A stretch of DNA of 64,000 nt, taken from NCBI GenBank assembly GCA_937934295.1, contig CALHAI010000010.1, positions 1 to 64,000 on the forward strand, in the 5' to 3' direction. The position numbers were made by a program, and so were the translations under genes. Under the pieces are notes generated by a model. It had not been told where the DNA came from. It did not search any database and worked only from the letters and a program-made list of their open reading frames with translations. This DNA comes from an uncultured Blastocatellia bacterium. GTDB lineage: Bacteria; Acidobacteriota; Blastocatellia; HR10. Shown one piece after another: positions 35,034 to 44,073 of the stretch. How positions within the stretch are numbered: position 1 is the first letter of the stretch; the number at the start of each line of letters is the position of its first letter.

Positions 35034-36176
35034 ATGCGCACGCCGTTTTATGAATGGGAGGCCGCGCTCGGAGCGCAATTCGGCGAAGAGGCCGGATGGC
35101 TCATCCCCTTCGCCTATTTGCCGATGGAAGAGGAGCATCGAGCGGTCCGCGAGGCCGTCGGGCTTTTGGATCTCAGCGGGAGAGGTCGCATCCTCGTCCG
35201 AGGTCGAGAGCGCGCGCGCTTTTTACAGAGCGTGCTCTCTCAGGACATCGCCGGGTTACCGATCGGTCGTGGCGTGCCGGCCACCTTGTTGACGAACAAG
35301 GGGCGGATGATCGGCCTCATGCGCGTGTACAATCTCGGTTCGGAATATCTCTTGGACGTCGAGCCACGCGCGAGGGAGAAGACGCTGCGGATGCTTCGGG
35401 AATACAAGATGGCCTTGCGCGTGGAGATCGAAGACGTGACCGATTCACTTGTCACCCTCTCGCTTCAAGGGCCGAGAGCGCACGCGCTTCTCTCGATGGG
35501 GCTCGGAAAGGAGCTCGCGGTCGAGCGCGATGGGGAGATCGCGGCCCACTCGATCGAGGGGGTCCTCGCTCAAGAAGGGGAGACGGCCGATCCGATGATC
35601 CATCCACATGTCTGGATCGCTCGCGCGAGCCATACGGGCGAGGAGGGGTATGACGTATTCATGGAACGTGCTGTGGGGTCGACGTTGTGGCGCGCCCTCT
35701 GGCGCATGGGGGAGGCGTTCGGACTTCGAGCCGTTGGCTTTCATGCGCTCTTCATCCTTCGATTGGAGGCTGGTATTCCCTGGTACGGTTACGACGTGGA
35801 TGAGACGACGATCCCGTTGGAAGCGGGATTGGAATCCGCGATCAGCTTCACCAAGGGATGCTACATTGGTCAGGAGACGATCGCGATGATTCGGTATCGT
35901 GGGCATATCAATCGGAAGCTCGTAGGGCTTCGGTTGAAGAGGGATCGACTTCCCGATTCGGGAGATCGCATCGTCGCGGGTGACACCGAAGTCGGGCGCA
36001 TCACGAGCGCGGCGTTCTCCTTCTCGCTGCGAGCACCCATTGCGCTCGGCTACATCAAATGCACTTGGGCAGAGCCGGGGACGCCCCTTCGCGTGAAGGC
36101 GAAGGAGGCGGACATTGACGCCGAAGTCCATCCGCTCCCCTTCATCTCAAAAGGTGAGGAGCCGGCGGAAGCGTGA
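35034..36176 (+). CDS. ygfZ: YgfZ/GcvT-family folate-binding protein
   Basis: This 380-residue protein has the GcvT fold. The signature KGCYIGQETIAMIRYRGH is the YgfZ motif with its conserved Cys, which separates it from true GcvT. SVLSQDIAGLPIGRGVPATLLTNKGRMI near the N-terminus also fits. YgfZ uses tetrahydrofolate to help assemble or repair Fe-S enzymes. It follows the lipid kinase by 10 bp and precedes the Nramp-like gene by 4 bp, so the three are likely co-transcribed. Confidence 0.9.
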   Translation: MRTPFYEWEAALGAQFGEEAGWLIPFAYLPMEEEHRAVREAVGLLDLSGRGRILVRGRERARFLQSVLSQDIAGLPIGRGVPATLLTNKGRMIGLMRVYNLGSEYLLDVEPRAREKTLRMLREYKMALRVEIEDVTDSLVTLSLQGPRAHALLSMGLGKELAVERDGEIAAHSIEGVLAQEGETADPMIHPHVWIARASHTGEEGYDVFMERAVGSTLWRALWRMGEAFGLRAVGFHALFILRLEAGIPWYGYDVDETTIPLEAGLESAISFTKGCYIGQETIAMIRYRGHINRKLVGLRLKRDRLPDSGDRIVAGDTEVGRITSAAFSFSLRAPIALGYIKCTWAEPGTPLRVKAKEADIDAEVHPLPFISKGEEPAEA

Positions 36177-36180
36177 GATC

Positions 36181-37689
36181 ATGCGGAAGGAGGCAGCGCG
36201 CACGCGGCGGGCTGGCAAGATGGACCCACTGAGCGAGAAGGTTGAGCGTTCGGCCTGGGGAGAACTTCCACCCTTTAGCGCGCGGCCTTTGCCGGCTTTC
36301 CCCGGATGGCGGGCGATGCTTGGTCCGGGCGTCATCTGGATGGCCTTGGCACAAGGGAGCGGGGAGCTGATTTGGTGGCCGCGCTTGGTCGCCAAATACG
36401 GGGTGGATTTCCTCTTTCTGCTTCTTCCGGCATGCCTGTTGCAATTCCCGCTCAATTATGCCATCGGGCGATACACGCTCCTGACGGGCGAGAGCATCTG
36501 GCAGGGATTCATTCGGTTGAACCGTTGGTTCGCCCTGGGCTTGTGGGTGTTGATGACGGTGCACTTTCTCTGGTTCGGGGCTTTCATCACGGCCGGAAGT
36601 ACGGGCTTGGCGGCGCTTTGGGACTTTCCTTCAGGATGGAGCCAGGAGGAGAAGACGCTGTTGTGGTCGTGGCTCACCGTGCTCGTTCTCTTTCCGGCCT
36701 TACTCCTCAGCCCGGTGGCCTATCGGCTCATCGAGCGCTTCATGCTGGGGATCGCGGTACTCACCGTCGCGGGCTTGGCGATTTCGTGCTTGCAACCGAG
36801 TGTGCGCGCGGTTGTGCCCGCCTTCCTCCGGGGGCTTGTGCGGCCACACTTCCCGCCGTTTGCGGAGCTGTCGCGTCCGTGGGAGGGGCAGGATGCGACG
36901 CCGCTTCTGACGGCCATCACGTTCGCCGGCTTGGGCGGATTCTGGACGCTGTTCTATTCCTATTGGCTGCGGGAGAAAGGCGCGGGGATGGCGGCGCACA
37001 TGGGGCACATCACGAGTCCGTTGACGGGAAAGCTGGAGGTGATCCCGCTCGCCGGTCATGTTCCGGAAGCGAAATCGGGGGTGCGCGAGCACTGGCGACG
37101 ATGGCGACTCTACTTGTGTGTGGACAGTCTTGTTGGGATCATCGGAAACGCGCTGACAACCCTATTGACCTGTCTCCTCGCCTTTGCCTTGCTGTACCCG
37201 CGGGGGCTCGTTCCAGAGGGGTGGGAGTTGGTCGTCCATCAGATGCGCTTCTTCGAGGTCAGTTGGGGGCGTGCGGGGAAGGTGCTCTTCGCGCTCGTGG
37301 CCGCGGCTTTCCTCAGCGATACGTGGTTGACGACGCTTGATGCGACCAGTCGCGTGCATGCGGATTTCGCGCTCACGTATTTTCCGAAGGCGCGGCGTTA
37401 TCATCCGCGGACGTGGTATTATGGGATCGCGACGGGATTGACCACGGTCACGATTGTCACGATGCATTTCGCCAGTCCGGCGACGCTGATTCTCCTGACG
37501 GCCGTGTTGGGTTTTCTCGGGACGGTCGTCTTCACCGGGGCGCTGCTTCTTCTCAATCACCGATGGCTCCCCGCACGCTTGCCCGAGCCGGTGCGTCCCG
37601 GTCATGCCGGAGCGGTACTGCTGGGGTTCGCGTGGCTTATGTACCTGATTCTGGCGGGCATTTATGTCTGGCTCCACTGGTTCCGATGA
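36181..37689 (+). CDS. Nramp-superfamily transporter lacking the canonical metal motifs
   Basis: A roughly 502-residue protein with 11-12 predicted helices. The Nramp-like first helix reads LGPGVIWMALAQGSGELIWWP, with GSGE where Nramp has DPGN. The segment expected to carry MPH in helix 6 reads FAGLGGFWTLFYSYW. It is therefore an Nramp homolog whose classic Mn/Fe-binding residues are gone, and the substrate is open. A soluble loop (HITSPLTGKLEVIPLAGHVPE) is an extra. The start is the ATG 4 bp after ygfZ, and another Met at 36220 is possible. Confidence 0.82.
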   Translation: MRKEAARTRRAGKMDPLSEKVERSAWGELPPFSARPLPAFPGWRAMLGPGVIWMALAQGSGELIWWPRLVAKYGVDFLFLLLPACLLQFPLNYAIGRYTLLTGESIWQGFIRLNRWFALGLWVLMTVHFLWFGAFITAGSTGLAALWDFPSGWSQEEKTLLWSWLTVLVLFPALLLSPVAYRLIERFMLGIAVLTVAGLAISCLQPSVRAVVPAFLRGLVRPHFPPFAELSRPWEGQDATPLLTAITFAGLGGFWTLFYSYWLREKGAGMAAHMGHITSPLTGKLEVIPLAGHVPEAKSGVREHWRRWRLYLCVDSLVGIIGNALTTLLTCLLAFALLYPRGLVPEGWELVVHQMRFFEVSWGRAGKVLFALVAAAFLSDTWLTTLDATSRVHADFALTYFPKARRYHPRTWYYGIATGLTTVTIVTMHFASPATLILLTAVLGFLGTVVFTGALLLLNHRWLPARLPEPVRPGHAGAVLLGFAWLMYLILAGIYVWLHWFR

Positions 37690-39196
37690 AGGAAAGCGGT
37701 TTGAGCGGCCTGATCCGGTGAAGGGCGCACAGCCCCGGGGGATCGCTCTCCTGGATCGCGCGGTGATCGGGAGCCTGGTGCTCTTCGCGCTCGCGGCCCC
37801 GCATTCGATCGCCGTGACACAAGGCGCCTTTCTGCTCGGCCTGGTGCTGTGGGTGATTCGGTGGGCGGTCCGGCGATCCCTGGACTATCGGCCGATGGTT
37901 TTGGGGTTGCCGATCCTCATCTTCGTGTGGCTGAGCATATTCGCGGCGATCTTCTCCTACGAACCGGCCTTGAGCCTGCTGAAGGTGCGGAGCGTGGGGC
38001 TCTTCCTCATCGTCTTCCTCGTCGCGCAGAATCTCCCAAATCGGGAGTGGGGGAAACGGTTGGCGCTCCTCCTGATCGGCTCTTGCTTCATCAGCGTGGG
38101 GTATGTCTTCTGGCAGAAGGTCGTGGGGCGCGGACTGCGCGTGCTGGAGGTTGCTGAGGGGAGTCCACTGTCTCAGGTGGAGCTCGGACCGGGCGATGTC
38201 CTTCTGGAAGTGGAAGGGCGGACCGTTCGTTCGCTCGAAGAAGTAGCCGCAGCGATCGCCCCTCGGCGGGGAGAGCGCGTTCGGCTCTTCGTCTTCCGAC
38301 CGGAGATTTACCTGCATCGCGAGGTCGTTGTCCCACAGGACGCGCCTTCGGAGAATCCACTTGGGATTCGTCGATGGGAGCCGTGGAAGCACTTTCGCGC
38401 ATCGGGATTCTACGGATGGAACTATTTCACTTATGCCGAGGTCGTACAGCTCATCGGGTCGCTGCTGCTGGGGCTCTTCCTCACGCTTCCGAAGAAGCGA
38501 AGCGTTCATGGCTTCCTGGCGATGTTTGGGATCGTGGCACTCGCATATGCGATTCTGCTCACCGTCACTCGCGCCGTGTGGGGGGCATTTGCCCTCTCGG
38601 CGCTTGTCCTGTTCCTCCATCATTGGGGGAAGAAGGCCCTGTTGATCGCGCTCATCGCCCTTACGCTCGCAGCGCCTGTGGGCGCGCGGTTCTTGCGGCA
38701 GATTCGGTCCATCCCGCTCATCTCTGCGAGAGAGCCGAGCACGGCCTATCGCCTCACGGTGTGGCAAGAGGGCGTGCATCTGCTCCTCAGCCGTCCGAAG
38801 CATTGGGTCCTTGGCATTGGGATGGACAGCCTCAAAGCGCGATGGCGCGAGTGGGGGATGTTCCAAGGCGGTCGCCTGCCGCTTGGGCACATGCATTCGA
38901 GTCCGTTGCAGATCGCGTTGGAGCGCGGATTTCCGGCCCTTGTCTGTTGGCTGTGGTGGTTCGCGCGCTACTTGCACTTGCTCCGACGCGGATGGCGCGC
39001 CGAAGTGGTGCGGCGAGATCCGACGATCGCCGGGATTTATCTCGGGACGTTCGGGGGAACGCTCGGCTTTCTGGCCAGCTCGTTCGTGCACTACAACTTT
39101 GGGGATTCGGAGGTGATCATGATCGTCTACTTTCAGATGGGGCTCATCGAGGGGTTCCATCGCCTGATGTGCGATGAAGCGGGGGATAAAGCATGA
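37664..39196 (+). CDS. O-antigen ligase/polymerase-like membrane protein with an inserted PDZ-like domain
   Basis: This 510-residue polytopic protein has the O-antigen ligase/Wzy architecture: paired short helices early, TRAVWGAFALSALVLF, then a large extracytoplasmic region with GIGMDSLKARW, HMHSSPLQIALERGFPALV. Between helices, about residues 155-230 look like a PDZ domain: LRVLEVAEGSPLSQVELGPGDVLLEVEGRTVRSLEEVA. It probably transfers or polymerises a surface glycan. It overlaps the Nramp-like gene by 26 bp. A GTG at 37718 is a possible shorter start. Confidence 0.82.
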   Translation: MSGSTGSDEGKRFERPDPVKGAQPRGIALLDRAVIGSLVLFALAAPHSIAVTQGAFLLGLVLWVIRWAVRRSLDYRPMVLGLPILIFVWLSIFAAIFSYEPALSLLKVRSVGLFLIVFLVAQNLPNREWGKRLALLLIGSCFISVGYVFWQKVVGRGLRVLEVAEGSPLSQVELGPGDVLLEVEGRTVRSLEEVAAAIAPRRGERVRLFVFRPEIYLHREVVVPQDAPSENPLGIRRWEPWKHFRASGFYGWNYFTYAEVVQLIGSLLLGLFLTLPKKRSVHGFLAMFGIVALAYAILLTVTRAVWGAFALSALVLFLHHWGKKALLIALIALTLAAPVGARFLRQIRSIPLISAREPSTAYRLTVWQEGVHLLLSRPKHWVLGIGMDSLKARWREWGMFQGGRLPLGHMHSSPLQIALERGFPALVCWLWWFARYLHLLRRGWRAEVVRRDPTIAGIYLGTFGGTLGFLASSFVHYNFGDSEVIMIVYFQMGLIEGFHRLMCDEAGDKA

Positions 39197-39235
39197 GCGT
39201 GTCGGGAGGGATCGCTGTTCGATCCGTTCCACCCC

Positions 39236-39263
39236 TTGCGCTTTCGGGAAGCTTTGGTAGAAT
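39236..39263 (+). promoter_or_regulatory. Candidate promoter of the TPR-TonB gene
   Basis: TTGCGC (39236-39241) and TAGAAT (39258-39263) are 16 bp apart, 40 bp upstream of the ATG. A 10-bp palindrome GAACATGTTC at 39270-39279 lies in the leader. Confidence 0.45.
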
Positions 39264-39302
39264 GTGCGCGAACATGTTCATCGAACCATGAAGGAGGAGG
39301 CT

Positions 39303-40388
39303 ATGTGGAGACGGTGGGGAGTGGGCGTTTTTATTTTTCTTTCGGTCATCGTGCTCGGACGCGGACCGGGAGCGAGCGCTCCACAAGAGGCGACGACGGC
39401 CGAGCAAGATCTGCAGCGAGGCCGCATCCTGTTCTATCAGCAGAACTATCCGGGAGCAATCCAAGCGCTCAAGCAGGCGATCACGAAGAAGCCGGAATTG
39501 GCCGAAGCCCATTATTTCCTGGGCATGAGTTATTATCGCCTCGCCGATTACGCGCAGGCGGAAGTGGCGCTGCGCACGGCGCTCAAGCTCAGGAACGAGA
39601 ATTATCCCGAGGCGCATTTCGGGATGGGGATGCTTCACTTCCGAAAGCGCGAAGCGGACTTGGCGGTGCGGGAGTTTCAAACGGCCATCGAGCAACGGGG
39701 CGGGAATTATCCTGATGCCTTCAATGTCCTGGGGGTCATCTACTATGGACAGCGACGGTTCACCGAAGCGATTCAGAGCTTTCGGAAGGCGATCGAGCAA
39801 CGGCCCGAAGGACCGGAGGTCTACTTCAACCTCGGCATGGCCATCGAGCAAGAGTTGGTGGAAGGAGCGGGTCCGGCGACATCCGGCGTGACGTGGAACG
39901 ATGCCATTTCGGCCTATCGGAAGGCCATCGAGCAACGCGGCACGTATCCACTGGCGCAGCGGGCTCTTGGACTCGCCTTGATCGGCGTGGATAATGAAGC
40001 AGCCATCACGGAGCTGGGGGTCTATGTGCAGCAGGCCCCGCAAGCGCAAGATCGCCTGCAGATCGAGGAGATCATTGATCTGCTTAAGAAACCGGACGAT
40101 CCGACCGCCTCGGTCGAGGAATTGGGGAAGGTTCCGCGCGTGAGCAAAGCGGTGCCTGTGCGCCCGACCGCAGAGGCGGTGAAGAACAAAGTGCAAGGGA
40201 GCGTGGTCCTCTCCGTGCTCTTCTGTTATGACAAGCGCGCGCGTGTGGTGAAGGTCGTCAGAGGGCTCGGCTATGGCTTGGACGAAGTGGCCATTGAAGC
40301 CGTGCGTCGGGTGCAGTTCGAGCCCGCGGTCATCGGCGGTCGTCAGGCGTCCGAACGCCGCCTGGTGAAGATCGAGTTCAAAATTTAG
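39303..40388 (+). CDS. Exported TPR protein with C-terminal TonB-like domain
   Basis: After a signal sequence (WGVGVFIFLSVIVLGRGPGASA), five TPR repeats cover about residues 45-260 (ILFYQQNYPGAIQALKQAI, AHYFLGMSYYRLADYAQAE and others). The last 90 residues form a TonB_C domain: NKVQGSVVLSVLFCYDKRARV, GLDEVAIEAVRRVQFEPA. Such fusions in Acidobacteriota and Bacteroidota are envelope proteins of uncertain function. Classical TonB lies with ExbB/ExbD, which are absent here. SD AAGGAGGAGGCT precedes the start. Confidence 0.85.
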   Translation: MWRRWGVGVFIFLSVIVLGRGPGASAPQEATTAEQDLQRGRILFYQQNYPGAIQALKQAITKKPELAEAHYFLGMSYYRLADYAQAEVALRTALKLRNENYPEAHFGMGMLHFRKREADLAVREFQTAIEQRGGNYPDAFNVLGVIYYGQRRFTEAIQSFRKAIEQRPEGPEVYFNLGMAIEQELVEGAGPATSGVTWNDAISAYRKAIEQRGTYPLAQRALGLALIGVDNEAAITELGVYVQQAPQAQDRLQIEEIIDLLKKPDDPTASVEELGKVPRVSKAVPVRPTAEAVKNKVQGSVVLSVLFCYDKRARVVKVVRGLGYGLDEVAIEAVRRVQFEPAVIGGRQASERRLVKIEFKI

Positions 40389-40580
40389 ATCTCCCTTCCT
40401 CTCGCCCCGAGAGGGAGTGGAAACGCATCGAGCGCCGTGCTCCTCTAGAACGCGGGGTGGTGATCCACCTGTCGTGCGTTGTCCGCGAGTCGGCCGTACG
40501 GGTGCGGATCCCTGATAAAGGCGAGGGCTGGCCGCTTTCAGCCCTGTGCGGCTATAATCACCCCTGAAGGGGCGATCGCC

Positions 40581-42050
40581 ATGGCGAGGAAAGGAGAAGC
40601 GTCCGGCGCTGTGCTCTTAATCCGAGGAGAGCATGACGAGCGAGTCATCAAGTTGGGGGAGCGAGCGCTTCATGTCGGCTTGGTTGACGGTGGGCAGCTG
40701 GAGATCAAGGCGGGCGAAGAGGCCCCTCCGGGGTTGGTACTGGCTACGATCGCTCAAACGGAGCGGGGATATCTCCTGACGCCCTCGCCGACTTCCCCTC
40801 CGGTCGCGGTGAATCATCTCCCGGTGGAGGGGGAGGCCCTGCTTCAGGATGGCGATCGGATCACGTTCGAGGGCATTTCCGCTCAGCTCGAATTCCGCGT
40901 GCATCGCGGGCGGTGGGCGCACTGGAAGAAGGCACCTTGGTGGGCGCATGCCGAGCGTGAGCTGCGCCGTTGGCTCTGGCACGATCGGACGATGCGAAAG
41001 AAGGCCCTCGTCATCGCAGCCCTCCTTCTGGGACTCGTCTTCGCGATGTGGTTCGTGGTCAACGAGTATTCCCTTCGTGTGGGCATCGGAGAGCTGAACG
41101 AACAGCTGCGGCAGCACGAGCACGCGCTCTCGCGCATGAGCGAGACGATGGAGGAGATCAAGCGGAAGCTGGATCTGCTCGCGTCGAACGTCGAAGGGGA
41201 GTTGACGATGGCCGGACGCATCTCCAACACCTACGGTCCGAGCGTGAGTTTGATCGAGGCCACCTATGGATTCATCGAACCCGGGACGGGGAAGGTCCTG
41301 CGCTATGCGGAGACGACGGAGGGAGGGATTGCGATCACACATGGGGAAGAACGTTTCCAAGTGACGACGGAAGGGAATGGCCCGGCGGTGGAGGAGACGG
41401 TCATTGGGACCGGATTCCTGGTCGCGCGCGGATACTTGCTCACGAACCTACATGTGGCGCGCCCTTGGTGGCAGAACGAAGCGGCCGAGCAGATCATTGG
41501 TATGGGGTTTCGTCCCCGACTCCTGGCGCTGAATGCGTATTTCCCGACGATTCCGACGCCCGTGCCTTTGGAAGTCGCGCGCGTCTCCGAAGAGTACGAT
41601 CTAGCGCTCTGTCGGTTGAGACGCTTGGATGTGAATCTCCCCATCCCGCCTCTGGCAAATGAGGAGGTCAAAGCGGACGTCGGACAAGCGGTCATCTTGC
41701 TTGGCTATCCAGCGGGTATTGAGGCCTTGCTCGCCCGACTCGATGAGAGCGTGGCGCGACAGATCATCATGGCGACGGCCATGCGCATCCCCGAGGTCAC
41801 ACGCGAGTTGGCGATGCGCGGCCTGATTCGCCCGATGGTGACCCAAGGACATGTGAGCGCTCGTCTTCCAGGACGCATCGTCCATGACGCCGCGACGACG
41901 ACCGGCGGCTCCGGAGGCCCGCTCTTCAATCGCAATGGCGTCGTCATCGGCGTCAATTACGCTGTGCTGCGGGAATTCTCGGCTTCGAACCTGGCTGTGC
42001 CTATCACGCTCGTGCGGCAACTCCTGCGCGAGCAAGGGATTATGCCATGA
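40581..42050 (+). CDS. Membrane trypsin-like serine protease with N-terminal FHA-like domain
   Basis: A 489-residue protein. The first 110 residues (VIKLGERALHVG, LLQDGDRITFEGISAQLEFRV) resemble a divergent FHA domain. A single helix follows (ALVIAALLLGLVFAMWFVV, about 145-165), then a short coiled coil. The chymotrypsin-fold protease has His in GYLLTNLHVAR, Asp in EEYDLALCRL and nucleophile Ser in TTTGGSGGPLFN. The protease domain should face the periplasm and the FHA-like domain the cytoplasm, suggesting coupling to phospho-signalling (inference). TATAAT at 40552-40557 and AAGGGG before the ATG support the start. Confidence 0.85.
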   Translation: MARKGEASGAVLLIRGEHDERVIKLGERALHVGLVDGGQLEIKAGEEAPPGLVLATIAQTERGYLLTPSPTSPPVAVNHLPVEGEALLQDGDRITFEGISAQLEFRVHRGRWAHWKKAPWWAHAERELRRWLWHDRTMRKKALVIAALLLGLVFAMWFVVNEYSLRVGIGELNEQLRQHEHALSRMSETMEEIKRKLDLLASNVEGELTMAGRISNTYGPSVSLIEATYGFIEPGTGKVLRYAETTEGGIAITHGEERFQVTTEGNGPAVEETVIGTGFLVARGYLLTNLHVARPWWQNEAAEQIIGMGFRPRLLALNAYFPTIPTPVPLEVARVSEEYDLALCRLRRLDVNLPIPPLANEEVKADVGQAVILLGYPAGIEALLARLDESVARQIIMATAMRIPEVTRELAMRGLIRPMVTQGHVSARLPGRIVHDAATTTGGSGGPLFNRNGVVIGVNYAVLREFSASNLAVPITLVRQLLREQGIMP

Positions 42051-42082
42051 GCTGTAGACGTCGCCAGCTCAATGCGACTTTT

Positions 42083-42100
42083 CACCCACCTCTGTGGGTG
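42083..42100 (+). terminator. Weak terminator-like hairpin after the protease gene
   Basis: CACCCAC (42083-42089) pairs with GTGGGTG (42094-42100) around CTCT, followed by TTGCTT. The short U-poor tail makes efficient termination uncertain. Confidence 0.35.
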
Positions 42101-42263
42101 TTGCTTCGCCTGCGCAATCCGCTCTTTGAGGCGAGCAGCGCGTATCTTCCTCTCTGAACGTGTCTTCGACCGATCATCCTCTTGACCGAGGGATCGGCAC
42201 GCGACTTGCTTCTTGGGCTCATGCTTCGGGTCAAAGCGAGAATGTTGAGTGGGAGGGACGGCC

Positions 42264-42494
42264 ATGCGATTCATAAAGATCCTAGTGACAGTCATCATCA
42301 CGGCTTTGATCGGTCTCCTGATGTTTGCTGTGGAGCCGGTGGCGAAGCAAGAGTACGCGAAGAAGGAGAAGAAGGCATGCACCTACTGTCATACGTCGAA
42401 GAACCCAAAGGACTACTCGGATAAGGACCTGAACGAAGCAGGCAAGTACTACAAGGAGAAGAAGACGCTCGAGGGGTACAAGGAGAAGAAGTGA
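42264..42494 (+). CDS. Small periplasmic monoheme c-type cytochrome-like protein
   Basis: A 76-residue protein with an uncleaved or signal helix ([19 protein letters not shown]) and one heme site, CTYCH. The rest is very Lys-rich ([10 protein letters not shown] and [14 protein letters not shown]), so the protein is strongly basic. No distal Met ligand is obvious. It sits 67 bp upstream of a cytochrome c maturation gene, consistent with a role in electron transfer. GGGAGGG lies upstream of the ATG. Confidence 0.75.
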   Translation: MRFIKILVTVIITALIGLLMFAVEPVAKQEYAKKEKKACTYCHTSKNPKDYSDKDLNEAGKYYKEKKTLEGYKEKK

Positions 42495-42561
42495 ACGCCA
42501 CGAGCGTGAGCACCGCCGCGCTGGCGGGAATGGTTCACGGTGGGGGGTAAGCTGGGGGAAG

Positions 42562-44058
42562 ATGCTTCATCCTTCGGCGAAGGAGATGGCTCAAGTGGTA
42601 CGCGAGGAGTGGTCGCGTGCGCTGCTTCTTCATCTGCTGGTGCCATTGGGGGCAGCGGGAGTTTTTCTCCTGCTGCAGTGGCGCGCCGTGCTCGCGCCAC
42701 TGGAGAGTGAGACACCGCTTGTCGTGCTCGCGCTCATCCACTACATTGGGGCTGCCGTGTTCCATCTGACGCATCTCTATCAGCGGGAGGCGTTGCTCGA
42801 ACGACTGGGATTATGGGTGACGGCAGCGGGGTTCGGGCTGAACGTGGCGGCCTGGGGGGCGCGCGGGCTCATCGTCGGGTACTATCCGCTCAGTAACTTG
42901 TATGATACGGCGCTCTTCTTCGCACTCGCGACTGCGGCGGCGAGCCTCATCGCGACGCTCTCCTCGCGTCAGCCCTTCATCGGGGCGCTCGTCATGCCGG
43001 TGGCCGTGTTATTACTGGTCCTGGGACTCCTCTATGGGAACGAAGCTCAAGACCTCCCGCCCGTGCTCGTCAGCTATTGGCGGCCGATCCATGTGACGTT
43101 GGCGATGGCTGGCTACGGCGTGTGTGCGGTGAGTTTCGTCACAGCGCTGCTCTATCTGCTGAAGGATCGCGTTCGATTGGAGGTGATCGCTCTCTTCGTG
43201 CTGGTCCTCCCGGTGCTCACCTATGCCGTGATCTCCGGGGGATCGATCCTCACGCAGGGCGTCTTCTTCGTGAAGCTCCTCATGGATGGGCAGCGCATCC
43301 TGTTGGACCCGGAGAATCAGGAATTCCTGCGGGCGAGCGTCCCGCAGGTCGGGATACTCTTCCGCGGAGCCTTCGTCGGATCCGTCTTCGCCCTGATCAT
43401 CTTCGCGCTTTACCTTCTCACGGCTCGTCCGTTCCTGCGGGCGATCGGACATTGGGCGACGCGCTTGGTCCTCTTCGTGCAAGGGGCAGGGGCCTTCTGG
43501 TTGCTCGTCCAACTTCGGCGTCCGCATGATGTCGTCGCGCTCCTTGATCCCGCGCAGCGGAGCGGGATCCCGGAGGCGTGGCTCCAGCAATTTGGCGGCC
43601 GATTGGAGCTGCGCGCGCAAGGGAGCGCGATCGAAATCGCCGCGATCTTCGCGGCTGTGGCGCTCACCGGATTCCTCGCCCTTTTCGGCTGGAAATGGAA
43701 GCGCCTCTTGGAGGCCCTGCCGTCGCTCGAAGTGCTCGATCGGCTCACCTATCGCGCGGTGACGCTCGCCTTTCCGCTTTTGACGCTCATGGTGATTACA
43801 GGCGCCATATGGGCGAATGAATCCTGGGGCCGATATTGGGGATGGGATCCCAAGGAGACGTGGGCGCTCATCACATGGCTCTTCTATGCGACGTTCTTGC
43901 ACACGCGCCTCACGCATGGATGGAAAGGGCGTCGGAGCGCCGTGCTCGCCGTGCTCGGCTTCGTCGCCGTCATGTTCACATATCTGGGGGTGAGCTTTTT
44001 GCTCCCCGGCTTACATTCTTACGCCAGGGGGCCACTCCGATCGTGGCCGATCGGGTGA
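42562..44058 (+). CDS. Cytochrome c biogenesis protein CcsA/ResC (System II)
   Basis: This 498-residue polytopic protein has the heme-handling WWD segment [22 protein letters not shown] and flanking His residues ([12 protein letters not shown]), diagnostic of the CcsA/CcsB/CcmF superfamily. Its size and single WWD motif favour CcsA/ResC. It delivers heme to apocytochromes outside the membrane. The ResB/Ccs1 partner is not in the window. An extended soluble insert occupies about residues 250-345. The start follows GGGGGAAG. Confidence 0.88.
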   Translation: MLHPSAKEMAQVVREEWSRALLLHLLVPLGAAGVFLLLQWRAVLAPLESETPLVVLALIHYIGAAVFHLTHLYQREALLERLGLWVTAAGFGLNVAAWGARGLIVGYYPLSNLYDTALFFALATAAASLIATLSSRQPFIGALVMPVAVLLLVLGLLYGNEAQDLPPVLVSYWRPIHVTLAMAGYGVCAVSFVTALLYLLKDRVRLEVIALFVLVLPVLTYAVISGGSILTQGVFFVKLLMDGQRILLDPENQEFLRASVPQVGILFRGAFVGSVFALIIFALYLLTARPFLRAIGHWATRLVLFVQGAGAFWLLVQLRRPHDVVALLDPAQRSGIPEAWLQQFGGRLELRAQGSAIEIAAIFAAVALTGFLALFGWKWKRLLEALPSLEVLDRLTYRAVTLAFPLLTLMVITGAIWANESWGRYWGWDPKETWALITWLFYATFLHTRLTHGWKGRRSAVLAVLGFVAVMFTYLGVSFLLPGLHSYARGPLRSWPIG

Positions 44059-44073
44059 CTCGCGCCGCAGCGT

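Noticed and set aside
37637-39232. 531-codon minus-strand frame opposite the O-antigen-ligase-like gene
   Set aside because: The composition (very rich in Arg, His, Gln, Pro) is typical of an antisense shadow, and the plus-strand protein has clear membrane and family features.
39270-39279. GAACATGTTC palindrome as a LexA box
   Set aside because: The Gram-positive-type LexA box needs GAAC-N4-GTTC, and here the spacer is two bases. The downstream gene is not an SOS gene.
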